Source of the DNA: Bacillota bacterium
GTDB taxonomy: Bacteria > Bacillota > Sulfobacillia > JAJZYS01 > JAJYTV01
Direction of reading: 5' to 3'
Assembly: GCA_021793645.1 (NCBI GenBank)
Contig: JAJYSJ010000012.1
Coordinates: 1-64,000 of the forward strand
DNA length: 64,000 bases
The stretch's first letter is position 1; every line of letters begins with the position of its first letter. The notes below the pieces were generated by a model. That model was not told the DNA's origin and did not search any database. It was given only the letters and a program-made list of their open reading frames with translations. A program made the position numbers and the translations under genes. Below are positions 37,345-46,297 of this stretch, piece by piece.

Positions 37345-38244
37345 ATGTCAATGTGGGCGCGTATATGCGCCAAGGCCATCTGCGGATACTACGCCCATGA
37401 GGAGTGGTGCCAAATATTCACTTGGAAAGGCATTGTCCCCGTTCTGGCTCCAGTGCTTGGCATTTCTCTTCTTCTATCGGGGTGTGATGTCCGCAACCCA
37501 CTCAGCGAGCCTGCGAAGCGCTTGACGCGCACCGTGGCCTTAGACCCAAGTGTGCAGTCCTCCTTCGTCAAAGGCCGCCAACGGGCCATGAACACTCCTG
37601 TCCGCGACCAGATATTGCGCCAGAATCTCGCGGAGCAGACAAAGATGTGGGACAACCCCGTCACTTGGCCCGGCATGGCCGGGCTCTTGGTGCATGGGAG
37701 AGATGTAGCGATGAGTGACCCACAAACGCGATCCAGCACCTTGAAACAGAACCTGCGAGACCAACGTCTCATGTGGGCGGATTCCGCTACCAGTCGCAAG
37801 ATGACCATGTTCGCCGTGGATGGGCGGAAGGCAGCGATCAAGGATCCCGTCACCACCAAACCGATCGTTCAGCAGAACCTCAATGAACAGCGGGCTGCGT
37901 TGGCCACTCCAGAGGTCGCGACTGGGATGTCGGACGTCTCACTGCGCTTGACGCAGCATGCGCTGACGAACCCCGGGCAGGCGAAGACCCTGCGCCACAC
38001 TACGATGTCGGTCATGGAGGGAATCTCCAAAGACCCGACAGAGCGGCAGCGCCTGCTGTCCATCATGTCATCGCTCATGGAGGATCCCTCGATGAAGGCC
38101 AAGTTGCTCTCCATGATGAAGTCGATGATGGCGAGCGGCTCTTCCGGCGGGTCGGGTGGAAGCTCCACCTCCAAAAGCCCAGGGACGCCGGGTTCTTCCG
38201 GCTCCAGTTCTACAACCGGTGCGATAGGCAGCTCGCGGGATTGA
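37345..38244 (+). CDS. Lipoprotein with three tandem ~47-residue repeats (possibly GerD-like)
   Basis: A 299-residue protein with a lipobox (ISLLLSGC) at about residues 40-47, so the mature form should be lipid-anchored at its cysteine. Three repeats follow, each with a QNLxEQ or QNLxDQ core: RQNLAEQTKMWDNP, KQNLRDQRLMWADS and QQNLNEQRAALATP, spaced about 47 residues. Then comes a methionine-rich helical stretch (SSLMEDPSMKAKLLSMMKSMM) and a Ser/Gly-rich tail. The late segment recalls the spore germination lipoprotein GerD, but similarity is weak. The assigned ATG gives a long signal peptide, so the true start may be further in. Confidence 0.65.
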   Translation: MSMWARICAKAICGYYAHEEWCQIFTWKGIVPVLAPVLGISLLLSGCDVRNPLSEPAKRLTRTVALDPSVQSSFVKGRQRAMNTPVRDQILRQNLAEQTKMWDNPVTWPGMAGLLVHGRDVAMSDPQTRSSTLKQNLRDQRLMWADSATSRKMTMFAVDGRKAAIKDPVTTKPIVQQNLNEQRAALATPEVATGMSDVSLRLTQHALTNPGQAKTLRHTTMSVMEGISKDPTERQRLLSIMSSLMEDPSMKAKLLSMMKSMMASGSSGGSGGSSTSKSPGTPGSSGSSSTTGAIGSSRD

Positions 38245-38394
38245 GTCGGCATACCCCTGCCTCGCTAACCGAGCGCTTCAAGGCATGACCGATCGTATCA
38301 ATGACGAGCACCTGCCAAACTCTCGCGAGTGCATCTCCTTCGTCGATCGGGCCTGGTTGCTTGCGAGATCCTCGGACGGGGAGCTTCCGTCCGA

Positions 38395-38896
38395 GGCATT
38401 CTCGCGGAAGACACCCGGCCCGCGCAGCATGGCGGCGGCGCCCGTCCGCGCGACCTCCAGTACCCAAAATTCGTGCATCACCTCACCTCGACGAGCGCGT
38501 TCACCTTGCCGCTGTCGCCAGTCGTCTCGAGGACGACCGAACTCGGGCTCTCGTCGATCACGGTGGCGCGGAAGGTCTGGGCGATCTGCATCACCTCGAC
38601 GCGGCGGCTGGTGTCGGTGCGTAATTTGATCAGTATGAGCTCTCGGTCGACAGAGATGCCCTCCGCCATGTGGTAGACCCAGACCGCCTCGACAAGCTTG
38701 CCGAGCTGGCGCTGCATCTGGACGCGGACCGCGTCCTTCCCCCTCCGACCGCAGCGTGATCCAGGACGTGCCCGAATCGTCGGTCGGTCCGACGGCGAGG
38801 ATTTGGATGCTGTAGCCGCGCCGGCTGAAGAGGCCTTGCGACGCGCGCCAGGACGCCGGCCTCGTTGTCGACCAGGATGCCAAGGGTGAACTCCAT
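38395..38896 (-). pseudogene. ilvN: Acetolactate synthase small subunit (ilvN/ilvH), three frameshifts
   Basis: The minus strand encodes, in three successive frames, a nearly complete small regulatory subunit of acetolactate synthase. The pieces are MEFTLGILVDNEAGVLARV (start 38896), FSRRGYSIQILAVGPTD, and VRVQMQRQLGKLVEAVWVYH through the end ETTGDSGKVNALVEV, with a last piece EFWVLEVARTGAAAMLRG. The breaks are an extra base near 38840, an extra base near 38745, and a tandem 5-bp duplication (cacctcacct, 38479-38488). The large subunit gene ilvB, normally upstream, is absent. Sequencing error could explain one base but hardly all three, especially the duplication. Confidence 0.85.
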
Positions 38897-38899
38897 CGC

Positions 38900-39080
38900 C
38901 CTCGCCCCCTAGGGCAGGCTGATGTCGCGGTACCACCTTGTTCGCCTCCCGGGCCCGCATGCAGCGGTTGCACGGGAAGCCTCGACCAACGCGCGGGCGA
39001 GCGCGGAAAGCGGGCGGCACAAAGGGCAAGCACCTGCTGCCAAGAGCCTGCGCGCAGATCCGCCTGCAGGGACCGTAGGG
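38900..39080 (-). promoter_or_regulatory. T-box-like leader upstream of the broken ilvN
   Basis: AAGGTGGTACCGCGAC (38942-38924, minus strand) matches the T-box antiterminator. Instead of a terminator with U-tract, the following RNA can fold cctgccc/gggc(g)agg (38918-38900), which buries the GGGCGAGGG ribosome binding site of ilvN. That resembles translational T-boxes, or a leader truncated by deletion of ilvB. The 5' boundary and the specifier codon are not determined. Confidence 0.7.
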
Positions 39081-39133
39081 CTACTGTGGAAAGAAGGGGC
39101 AAGTCGACATTGGTCCGGGGGGAACTTGAAGGC

Positions 39134-39499
39134 ATGCACGGCGTGTTGTTCATCGGCCATGCAAAGCTGCCGCTCGGCTCGGCAGCCCGCAACGTGTCTG
39201 AGATCCTGGCGCTGTCCTGTGTCGCCGACCCGCAGTACGGCGTGATCCTCGATGTCAGCGACACGCTCGTCACGGACTCGGCCCATAGCATCATCAAGGA
39301 CATCCTGATCGGTCAGAGCCTCTTGGACGGGCTCGACAGCGCGATCGTCGAGTTGCACGAACGCTATCACGGTGCCGCCCTACCGGCCGTGGAGGCGGCC
39401 CTCAAGGACACGCAGGCGCAGTGGCAGCGCTGGCACGACAGCGCTCAGCGCAATCGAACAAATGACATTAGTGCAAAGAAGGACTATGGCCCACGTTGA
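39134..39499 (+). CDS. DUF3870 domain protein
   Basis: A protein of about 121 residues of the DUF3870 family: HGVLFIGHAKLPLGSAARNV, then YGVILDVSDTLVTDSAHSIIKDILIG and ERYHGAALPAVEAALKDTQAQW. No biochemical function is established. In other genomes, as here, such genes occur beside catabolic operons for organic acids, so a regulatory or accessory role is a guess. The ATG at 39134 is chosen because conserved sequence starts there; a GGGGGG stretch lies 11 bases upstream. It begins within the T-box region of the opposite strand. Confidence 0.75.
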   Translation: MHGVLFIGHAKLPLGSAARNVSEILALSCVADPQYGVILDVSDTLVTDSAHSIIKDILIGQSLLDGLDSAIVELHERYHGAALPAVEAALKDTQAQWQRWHDSAQRNRTNDISAKKDYGPR

Positions 39500-39643
39500 C
39501 GAACGACCTGACAAGGATACGCGGTCAGGGTGACCAGCCTGGAACGGGAGACGCTTCGCAAGACTCGTCTGCCCCGTTTCGCTGAAATTATGTCGAGGCA
39601 CTGAGCTTGCCGCTTTGGGGTGCACGCAGCCCCCCGGTGCGCG

Positions 39644-39687
39644 GAAGGTCGCCAGTGGAGCCCTATAGGGCTCCACTGGCGGCCTTC
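39644..39687. terminator. Very long hairpin upstream of prpF
   Basis: A 20-base arm (39644-39663) pairs with 39668-39687 over its whole length with one G-U pair, leaving a TATA loop. It lies between the DUF3870 gene and prpF, ending about six bases before the prpF ribosome binding site region (GGAGGG). There is no U-tract. It may terminate or attenuate transcription, or protect the prpF mRNA 5' end. Confidence 0.65.
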
Positions 39688-39707
39688 GTGCGTTTGGAGG
39701 GCTGGCG

Positions 39708-40838
39708 TTGATCAGCAAGGTTCACGTCGCGCTGATGCGCGGCGGCACGAGCAAGTGCGTGGTGCTCCGCGCCGAGGATGTTCCCCCACCCGGCGCAGAA
39801 CGCGACCGCTCCCTCCTGCGCCTGCTCGGCAGTCCGGATCCGCGCCAGATCGACGGGTTAGGCGGTGCCACGTCCACCACCAGCAAGGTGGTGCTGGTCG
39901 AGCCTTCCCGTCGCACGCAGGCCGACGTCGACTACACGTTTGCGCAAGTGTCGGTTCTGGATGCCACAGTCGATTACAGGGGCAACTGCGGCAACTGCGC
40001 CTCCACGGTCGGCCCGTTCGCGATCAGTGAAGGTCTGGTTCCTTGTAGCACGCCCTTGACCGAGGTGCGCATCTACAACACCAACACCGGAAAGCTGATG
40101 CTCGCCGAGGTGCCGACCTCACGATGCGGCGTCCTGGAGGAGGGAGACCTCGCGGTCGCCGGCGTGCCTGGGACCGGCGCGCAGCAGACCATCTGGTTCG
40201 TGCAGCCCGAAAACACCAGCGGCCGGGGCCTGCTGCCCACAGGCCACCAACTGGACGTCGTCGCAACCTGTCTCGGCCCCGTGCGCGCCACCGTTGTCGA
40301 CGCGGCAAATCCTGTCGTCTTCGCCGCGGCTGAGGATCTGGGGATCCAAGGTACTGAAGTGGAGCCGCTGGATCGCTGGCCCAACGAGGTCCGCCGTGCG
40401 CTCGAGCAGGTGCGCGGCTACGCCGCCGTCGCCCTGGGGCTGGTCGAAGACCCCAGTCAAGCCGCCAGCGTTTCGCGCAACATCCCGAAGGTCGGCATCG
40501 TGCGCAGCCCGATCGACTACGTTGACATCTACGGCAACCTGGTACCCGGCAGTGCGCAGGATGTCACCGCCCGCATCCTCTCGATGGGCACCCTGCATCA
40601 AGCCTTCGCCCTGACCGGGGCCATGGCCCTCGCGGCCGCAACGATCGTGCACGGCTCCGTTGCCGATATGGCAGTTGGAGGCGGTGAACACACTCGCCTG
40701 CGCATCGGGCATCCCTCCGGGGTCCTCGAGATCACGATACGGCGTGATGCGGACGGCAGTCTGAGCGCGCTTGGCGTCGTGCGGACGGCCCGGCGTCTCT
40801 TGGTCGGGGACGCGTTCCTTCCCCAACCCGATCCGTGA
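39708..40838 (+). CDS. prpF: PrpF-family aconitate/methylaconitate isomerase
   Basis: A 376-residue protein of the PrpF (AcnD-accessory) family, with the fold of diaminopimelate epimerase. Family signatures are MRGGTSKCVVL near the start, IDGLGGATSTTSKV, and YRGNCGNCASTVGPFAI. Known members isomerise 2-methylaconitate or trans-aconitate by proton abstraction. The neighbouring TcuAB-type genes make cis/trans-aconitate the likelier substrate here. Translation begins at TTG 39708, six bases after GGAGGG. The very long hairpin upstream may influence expression. Confidence 0.9.
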   Translation: MISKVHVALMRGGTSKCVVLRAEDVPPPGAERDRSLLRLLGSPDPRQIDGLGGATSTTSKVVLVEPSRRTQADVDYTFAQVSVLDATVDYRGNCGNCASTVGPFAISEGLVPCSTPLTEVRIYNTNTGKLMLAEVPTSRCGVLEEGDLAVAGVPGTGAQQTIWFVQPENTSGRGLLPTGHQLDVVATCLGPVRATVVDAANPVVFAAAEDLGIQGTEVEPLDRWPNEVRRALEQVRGYAAVALGLVEDPSQAASVSRNIPKVGIVRSPIDYVDIYGNLVPGSAQDVTARILSMGTLHQAFALTGAMALAAATIVHGSVADMAVGGGEHTRLRIGHPSGVLEITIRRDADGSLSALGVVRTARRLLVGDAFLPQPDP

Positions 40839-41055
40839 TGTACTGCCGCGACCGCGAAGCGACGCCTCGCCCGCCACCGCGCGTTGACGGCCGCCCGCGG
40901 ACAGCCGCTGCCAGAGGCGTGGCACGTGGCCCCTGGGTCCGCCTCGGTGGCGCCAGACGGCTAAAGTCCAGAGAGGAGGTGGGTGTCCGGCAGCACCGAA
41001 CGCATGCCTTCGGGTGACACCGCTCCACGGATAAGGATGGATGGAGGGACACGTT

Positions 41056-42420
41056 GTGGCTTCATCCCTGACCACCGTCAATGCAGGCAACCGTCTGGAC
41101 CGTCTGCCCGTCTCGCATGTCCACAAGGCCGTACTCCTCGCATTGGCCTTCGCCTACTTCTTCGAGCTTGGGGATCTGAACACGTTCGCCTACACCGCCC
41201 CGGCCCTGATCACGGCCTGGGGCCTCCAGGTCAGCACAATCGGTCTGATCACGTCGGCCTCGTTCCTGGGTATGTTCATCGGCGCAACGCTTGGCGGTTG
41301 GATCGCCGATCGCATCGGTCGGCGCACCTCTCTCCTCTGGATGGTCGCTTGGTTCTCGGTCTTCTCTCTACTGAATGCCGTCGCATGGGACCCAGTCTCC
41401 CTTGGCATCTTCCGCTTCCTGACCGGCATGGGTCTGTCCGCGATGACCATCGTTGCCAACACCTACATCAGCGAGTTCTTCCCGCCCACGGTGCGCGGCC
41501 GCTACCAGGGCTGGGCGATGACCTTCGGCCTGCTGGGCATTCCGGCCACGGCATGGGTCGCCCGCTTCATCATTCCTCTCACCACCTGGTCCTGGCGCCT
41601 CGTCTTCGTTTGGGGCGCCCTCGGCGTCGTCTTCCTTATCTTCGCGCTGCGGATGCAAGAGTCGCCGCGCTGGCTTGAGAAGCACGGGCTGAACGATCGC
41701 GCCGATGCCGCCTTGCAGCGACTCGAGGACGAGGTAACCCGCGAGAAGGGTGCCTTGCCCAAGCCCGATGCGCAGACCGGGGAGGTCGTCGTCTCACGCG
41801 TACCCCTCGGCGAGCTCTTCAGCGGCACCTATCTCTCCCGCACCGTTATCCTGCTGGTGGCCTGGATCTTCCAGACCCTAGGCTTCTACGGCTTCGTCTC
41901 GTGGGTGCCGACCCTGCTGGTCGCCCACGGCTTCTCCCTCGTGAGTTCGCTGACCTACAGCTCGATCATCGCGCTGGGAGCGCCGATCGGGGCACTGGTG
42001 GCAACCCAGATCTCCGAACGCCTCGACCGCAAGTGGCTGATCGTCATCGTCGCGCTGACGACCGTCGTGTTCGGCCTCTCCTACGGGCTCACGTTCCAGC
42101 CCGCCCTGATCGTCATCGCCGGATTCCTCGTCACCGTCTCCATTCAGTGCTTTGCGCCCCTCCTCTACGCCTATACGCCGGAACTCTACCCCACCGAGGC
42201 GCGTGCACTCGGCACGGGCCTCACCTACGGCGTCGGGCGCCTAGCCAACATCGTCGGGCCGCTGATCGTCAGCGCGCTCTACGCATCGGCAGGCTACAGC
42301 AGTGTGTTCGTCTACGTGGCGGCAACATGGGTCGTCGTGGCCGTGGTTGTCGGCATCTGGGGCCCGCTCACGCACTTCAAGCCTCTGCAGAAGCTTAGCC
42401 AGACGCAACTCAGGGCCTGA
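41056..42420 (+). CDS. MFS transporter, probable tricarboxylate uptake
   Basis: A 454-residue permease of the major facilitator superfamily with twelve hydrophobic helices. Seen are the loop 2-3 motif GGWIADRIGRRTS, ESPRWLEKHG before the central loop, and LYPTEARALGTGLTYGVGRLANI in the C-half, patterns of the sugar/organic-acid branch. It lies between prpF and tcuA, so it probably brings in the same substrate; in Salmonella an MFS protein (TcuC) has that place. GTG at 41056 is preferred because GGAGGG is seven bases upstream, overlapping the ATG at 41041. Confidence 0.85.
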   Translation: MASSLTTVNAGNRLDRLPVSHVHKAVLLALAFAYFFELGDLNTFAYTAPALITAWGLQVSTIGLITSASFLGMFIGATLGGWIADRIGRRTSLLWMVAWFSVFSLLNAVAWDPVSLGIFRFLTGMGLSAMTIVANTYISEFFPPTVRGRYQGWAMTFGLLGIPATAWVARFIIPLTTWSWRLVFVWGALGVVFLIFALRMQESPRWLEKHGLNDRADAALQRLEDEVTREKGALPKPDAQTGEVVVSRVPLGELFSGTYLSRTVILLVAWIFQTLGFYGFVSWVPTLLVAHGFSLVSSLTYSSIIALGAPIGALVATQISERLDRKWLIVIVALTTVVFGLSYGLTFQPALIVIAGFLVTVSIQCFAPLLYAYTPELYPTEARALGTGLTYGVGRLANIVGPLIVSALYASAGYSSVFVYVAATWVVVAVVVGIWGPLTHFKPLQKLSQTQLRA

Positions 42421-42669
42421 GCGCAGCCCAGAGCCGCCCTCCTGCACAGGCGGGCGGCTCGCCACGCCCCGCCGCCTCGGTCGGGCAAACGCAGCCCGGT
42501 GCCTTGCGGTGGCCCGCCAGCCCCATTGCAGGGCAGGGGCGGGTCGACGGCGGGCATACCAGCAACTCCAGGGGGGGGCCATTGTGCCACAAGGTTTGAA
42601 CCTGCTGTCGCCCTGCAGACGGCGCATGCATCGTTCCATGCGCTTTTCGGCCCCGTCAAGGTGCCCGTC

Positions 42670-44115
42670 GTGATCGGGGCCTTACCTCCGGCTGATCGCA
42701 CGAGCCGCGCCGACGCCTTGCCGGAGCGCCTGTCCTGCGACGTGCTGGTGGTCGGCGGCGGCCACGCCGCACTGTGCGCAGCGCTGTCCGCAAGCGCCCG
42801 CGGCGCGGACGTGCTCATCGCGGAGCGAGCCCCCGCATTCTTTCGCGGAGGCAACAGCAGGCATACGCGCGACGTCCGCTGCTTGCACGATGCAGCCAGC
42901 CCGTACACCTCCGGAGCGTACGGTGAGGAGGAGTTTCTCGGCGATCTCGCGCGGGTGAGCGGCCAGGGGATCAACGAGAGGCTGGCTCGCCTGACGATCG
43001 CTGCGTCCGCGCAGTTGCCGGGTTGGATGGCGGCACACGGCGTGATCTGGCAGAAACCGCTGCGCGGCACGCTGCACCTGTCGCAGACCAACGTGTTCAT
43101 GCTGGGCGGCGGACGCGCGATGCTCAACGCGTACTACGCTGGGGCGCAGGCAGCCGGCGTGCGGACCCTCTACGAGGCGAACGTGCATGACTTCTCGATC
43201 ACTCCGGAAGGTCGCTTCGGCGGCGCCACGGTGACCGTCGCAGGCGTGGACCACAGGGTGGAGGCCAAGGCGGCTGTCGTATCCTCCGGGGGCTTCGAGG
43301 CCAACCTCCGTTGGCTGGGCCAATACTGGGGAGACGCGGTCGAGCGATTCGTGGTTCGCGGATCTCCCTACAACACCGGCGAGCTGCTCGCCGAGCTATT
43401 GGAGCAGGGGGCAAGGCCGATCGGCGATCCGCGGCAGTTCCATGCAGTGGCTGTCGACGGACGCGCCCCCACGTTCGACGGCGGCATCGTGACGCGGCTC
43501 GACAGCGTGCCCTTCGGCATCGTGGTGAACACCGACGGAGAACGCTTCTACGACGAGGGAGAAGACTTCTGGCCCAAGAGATACGCGATCTGGGGCGGAT
43601 TGATCGCTCGCCAGAAAGGCCAGACCGCATATTCAATCATCGACAGCAAGGCGCTCGTGCACTTCCTGCCGTCCGTGTTCCCACCCATCCAAGCGCCTTC
43701 CGTCCAGGAGCTCGCACAACGCCTCGGCGTGGATCCCGCAGCGGTCGCCTCGACGGTGGCTCGCTTCAACGCGTCCGTCCGCAAGGGTGCGTTCGACCCC
43801 GCGGCGTTGGACGACTGTTGCACGGCAGGCCTCGCGCCGCCCAAGAGCCACTGGGCGAGGCCCATCGATACGCCGCCTTACTATGGTTATCCGCTCCGGC
43901 CAGGCATCACCTTCACCTACATGGGCGTGGAGGTCGACCAGTCCGCCCGCGTGCAGTTGGCGAGTGGCAGATCGGCGGAGAACATCTTCGCCGCGGGCGA
44001 GATCATGAGTGGGAATATCCTCAAGGAGGGTTATCTCGCCGGCTTCGGGCTGACCATCGGCGGGGTGTTCGGACGCATCGCCGGAGAAGGAGCAGCGGAC
44101 TATGCCCTCGCTTGA
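42670..44115 (+). CDS. tcuA: FAD-dependent tricarballylate dehydrogenase, TcuA type
   Basis: A flavoprotein of about 481 residues related to fumarate reductase subunits. The FAD-binding motif CDVLVVGGGHAALCAALSA is at the N-terminus and AAGEIMSGNILKEGYLAGFG near the C-terminus, the latter typical of TcuA. In Salmonella TcuA oxidises tricarballylate to cis-aconitate and passes electrons to TcuB. The start is uncertain: GTG at 42670 has AAGG eight bases upstream, and GTG 42661 is the alternative; the frame is open to 42499 but without protein-like sequence. The stop overlaps tcuB by 14 bases, so they are coupled. Confidence 0.9.
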   Translation: MIGALPPADRTSRADALPERLSCDVLVVGGGHAALCAALSASARGADVLIAERAPAFFRGGNSRHTRDVRCLHDAASPYTSGAYGEEEFLGDLARVSGQGINERLARLTIAASAQLPGWMAAHGVIWQKPLRGTLHLSQTNVFMLGGGRAMLNAYYAGAQAAGVRTLYEANVHDFSITPEGRFGGATVTVAGVDHRVEAKAAVVSSGGFEANLRWLGQYWGDAVERFVVRGSPYNTGELLAELLEQGARPIGDPRQFHAVAVDGRAPTFDGGIVTRLDSVPFGIVVNTDGERFYDEGEDFWPKRYAIWGGLIARQKGQTAYSIIDSKALVHFLPSVFPPIQAPSVQELAQRLGVDPAAVASTVARFNASVRKGAFDPAALDDCCTAGLAPPKSHWARPIDTPPYYGYPLRPGITFTYMGVEVDQSARVQLASGRSAENIFAAGEIMSGNILKEGYLAGFGLTIGGVFGRIAGEGAADYALA

Positions 44116-45196
44116 CCTGTTCGAGGATACCGCACGGCAGTTGACCGTCTGCAACGCCTGCCGTTACTGCGAAGGGTACTGCGCCGTGTTTCCCGCGATC
44201 GAGTCACGGCGCACCTTCGAACCGTCGGACATCCAGTACATCGCGAACCTTTGCCACGACTGCCGGGACTGCTTGTACGCGTGCCAGTACGCGCCCCCAC
44301 ACGAGTTCGCGATCAATATTCCCAGCACCTTAGCGCAGGTTCGTGAGGCCACCTACGAGCAGCATCGATGGCCGCAGCAACTCGGCCCATTGGCAGGTGG
44401 CGTGCGCCCCCTGCTCCTCCTCTCTGCCGGTGCGCTGATGCTCGGGATGGCAGCGGTGGCGGCGCTCGAGGGAGTGCATGCCCTGGTGTCGGCGCACACG
44501 GCGCCGGGCGCCTTCTACAGCGTCATTCCGGCGGCCCTCATGGAGCTTCTGTTCATCGCGCTGGGCCTGCTCTGGATAGCGGCCTGGGGCCGCTCGGCCA
44601 CGAGCTTTTGGCGCTCTACCGCGGCCCGCTCGGCGCGCGCCTCGCTGCCCGCCGTACTGCGGGCGGCCGGCGACGCGCTGACGCTCACCTATCTGGGCGG
44701 CGGCGGGCAGGGCTGCACATACCCCGAGGAGTCCTTCTCCAAGACCCGACGCTGGCTGCACCATCTGGTCTTCTACGGCTTCCTCCTGGACCTCGCATCG
44801 ACATCCCTGGCAGCGGTCTACGACCATCTGCTCAACCTGCCCGCGCCATATCCGCTCTGGAGCCCCGTCGTCGTGCTCGGCACCATCGGCGGCATTGGGA
44901 TAGTCATCGGTGCCACGGGGCTGCTTGTGCAGAAGGCACGCTCCGACCGCAGCGCGGCTCACCTCACGATGCTTCGCATGGACGTGGCATTCCTTGCCGC
45001 GCTGCTACTGGTAGCCACGTCAGGCATCCTGCTGCTAGGTCTGCGCGGCACCGCAGCCATGGGAGCCCTCCTCGTGCTACACCTCAGCACGGTGCTGGCC
45101 TTCTTCCTGACTGCACCGTATGGGAAATTCGTTCACCTCGTCTACCGCTACACGGCCTTGGTGCGCTTCGCGGCGGAACAGAGGAACCAGTCCTAA
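44102..45196 (+). CDS. tcuB: TcuB-type iron-sulfur/membrane electron transfer protein
   Basis: The 364-residue partner of TcuA. An N-terminal ferredoxin-like part has two cysteine clusters, CNACRYCEGYC and CHDCRDCLYACQYAPPH, fitting two 4Fe-4S centres. The rest is a membrane domain with about six hydrophobic segments related to CitB/TcuB, with HHLVFYGFLLDL and LHLSTVLAFFLTAPYGKFVH supplying histidines that could bind haem. It should reoxidise the TcuA flavin and send electrons to the quinone pool. It is the last gene of the cluster; sequence beyond it turns abruptly into transposon debris. Confidence 0.92.
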   Translation: MPSLDLFEDTARQLTVCNACRYCEGYCAVFPAIESRRTFEPSDIQYIANLCHDCRDCLYACQYAPPHEFAINIPSTLAQVREATYEQHRWPQQLGPLAGGVRPLLLLSAGALMLGMAAVAALEGVHALVSAHTAPGAFYSVIPAALMELLFIALGLLWIAAWGRSATSFWRSTAARSARASLPAVLRAAGDALTLTYLGGGGQGCTYPEESFSKTRRWLHHLVFYGFLLDLASTSLAAVYDHLLNLPAPYPLWSPVVVLGTIGGIGIVIGATGLLVQKARSDRSAAHLTMLRMDVAFLAALLLVATSGILLLGLRGTAAMGALLVLHLSTVLAFFLTAPYGKFVHLVYRYTALVRFAAEQRNQS

Positions 45197-45665
45197 GCAG
45201 TGCCCCTGAGAGGGCGACGCAACGCTCTAGGTTGATTCTCTAGCCATACGCCAAACACGACAGCACGGTTAGGTGGCAGCCGTGGTGTACCGGGATGGCG
45301 CGAGCTACGTTGCCTGGGAGGCGGCATCGGGCGAGTAGTGGTCGTGGGACCACGAGGAAGATGAAGATGGCTCTACTCGCGGCTACCCCGCGCAGTTGTC
45401 TTTACTGGTCAGGCTGTCCTGGACTCCCTGGCTCGTCCACCGCGCAGTGGTCGGTATGCGTCCCATGGTTGGCCGTTGTACTCGCTCGTGAAACACAGAT
45501 GGGGCAACGACTCTGATGCTCGGCGGAATGATGAGATTACCTACATGGCGCAGGGAGTTATCCTCCGCGCCTTGTCAATCAAGGAACTGGGAGAGACCTT
45601 CTCGACCTTGCCAGTGTCTACCCAGACGGTTGTGGCAATCTCCATGAAGATGTCACGCTTGGGCG
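45197..45665. other. Gene-free stretch before the transposase remnant
   Basis: This 469-bp region after tcuB has only short, broken reading frames. A few segments (for example VVYRDGASYVAWEAASGE near 45285) look as if they were once coding, but stops interrupt them. It probably belongs to the same decayed mobile DNA as the following remnant. No promoter or RNA gene recognised. Confidence 0.4.
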
Positions 45666-46193
45666 GTGGAAGAGGCCGAAGCCATCAACGCAGAGATCCT
45701 CGCGCTGCTGAAAGACGACAACTCGTTCCAGACCCTGCTCAGCCTTCAAGGCGTGGGTCCGCTCACTGCGGGACCATCTGGTCCTCCATCGGTGACCCCA
45801 TCGCTTCTCGACGAGGAAGCAGATCTTAGATACGCCGGCTTCGACGCTACAGTCTTTTAGTCCGGTCAGAAGAACCAAAACGGTCATATCAGCCGGCATC
45901 GCCCCCCGCTCCTGCGAAAGTGTCTCGTGGAGGCAGTCGGTTCAGCAATCCGCTCCGGCAAGGGGCCCTCATTCGAGTACTACCAGCGACACAGGCCGCT
46001 TTGTGGCCATAGAGGCGGTCGTAGCTACCGCTCGCAAGCTGCTCATCACCGCGTGGGTGCTCTCATGAAGGAAAAGCGGCCGGCCAAGGAAGTCGATCAG
46101 AAGAAGTATCGTGACAAGCGTAAGCGTGTAGACCGCCAGGCAAGATCGTACCCCAGGGCGATGGAGTGGGGTCAGCTTACGGCAGCTGCTTGA
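45666..46193 (+). pseudogene. IS110-family transposase remnant
   Basis: The C-terminal half of an IS110/IS902-type transposase is readable with frameshifts and an in-frame stop. Seen are EAINAEILALLKDDNSFQTL, LLSLQGVGPLTAG, then (other frame) TIWSSIGDP, then EEADLRYAGFDATVF, LLRKCLVEAVGSAIRSGKG and MKEKRPAKEVDQKKYRD. These correspond to the helix-hairpin-helix and C-terminal part of Transposase_20. The N-terminal RuvC-like (DEDD) domain is not recognisable. No terminal repeats were found, as is usual for IS110. Confidence 0.7.
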
Positions 46194-46297
46194 CACGCCG
46201 AAGGATGCCGCTTAGAGGTGCCCCTTCTACCAAGGCTTGACCGCCGCCACCATAAGTGGCTGCCTTAGCAGAAACTGACAGCCATCGACTAAGGCTC

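Noticed and set aside
45283-45345. Possible HicB-like antitoxin start (VVYRDGASYVAWEA)
   Set aside because: A stop codon follows after about 20 residues, the HicB dimerisation and RHH parts are not found, and no hicA gene is near.
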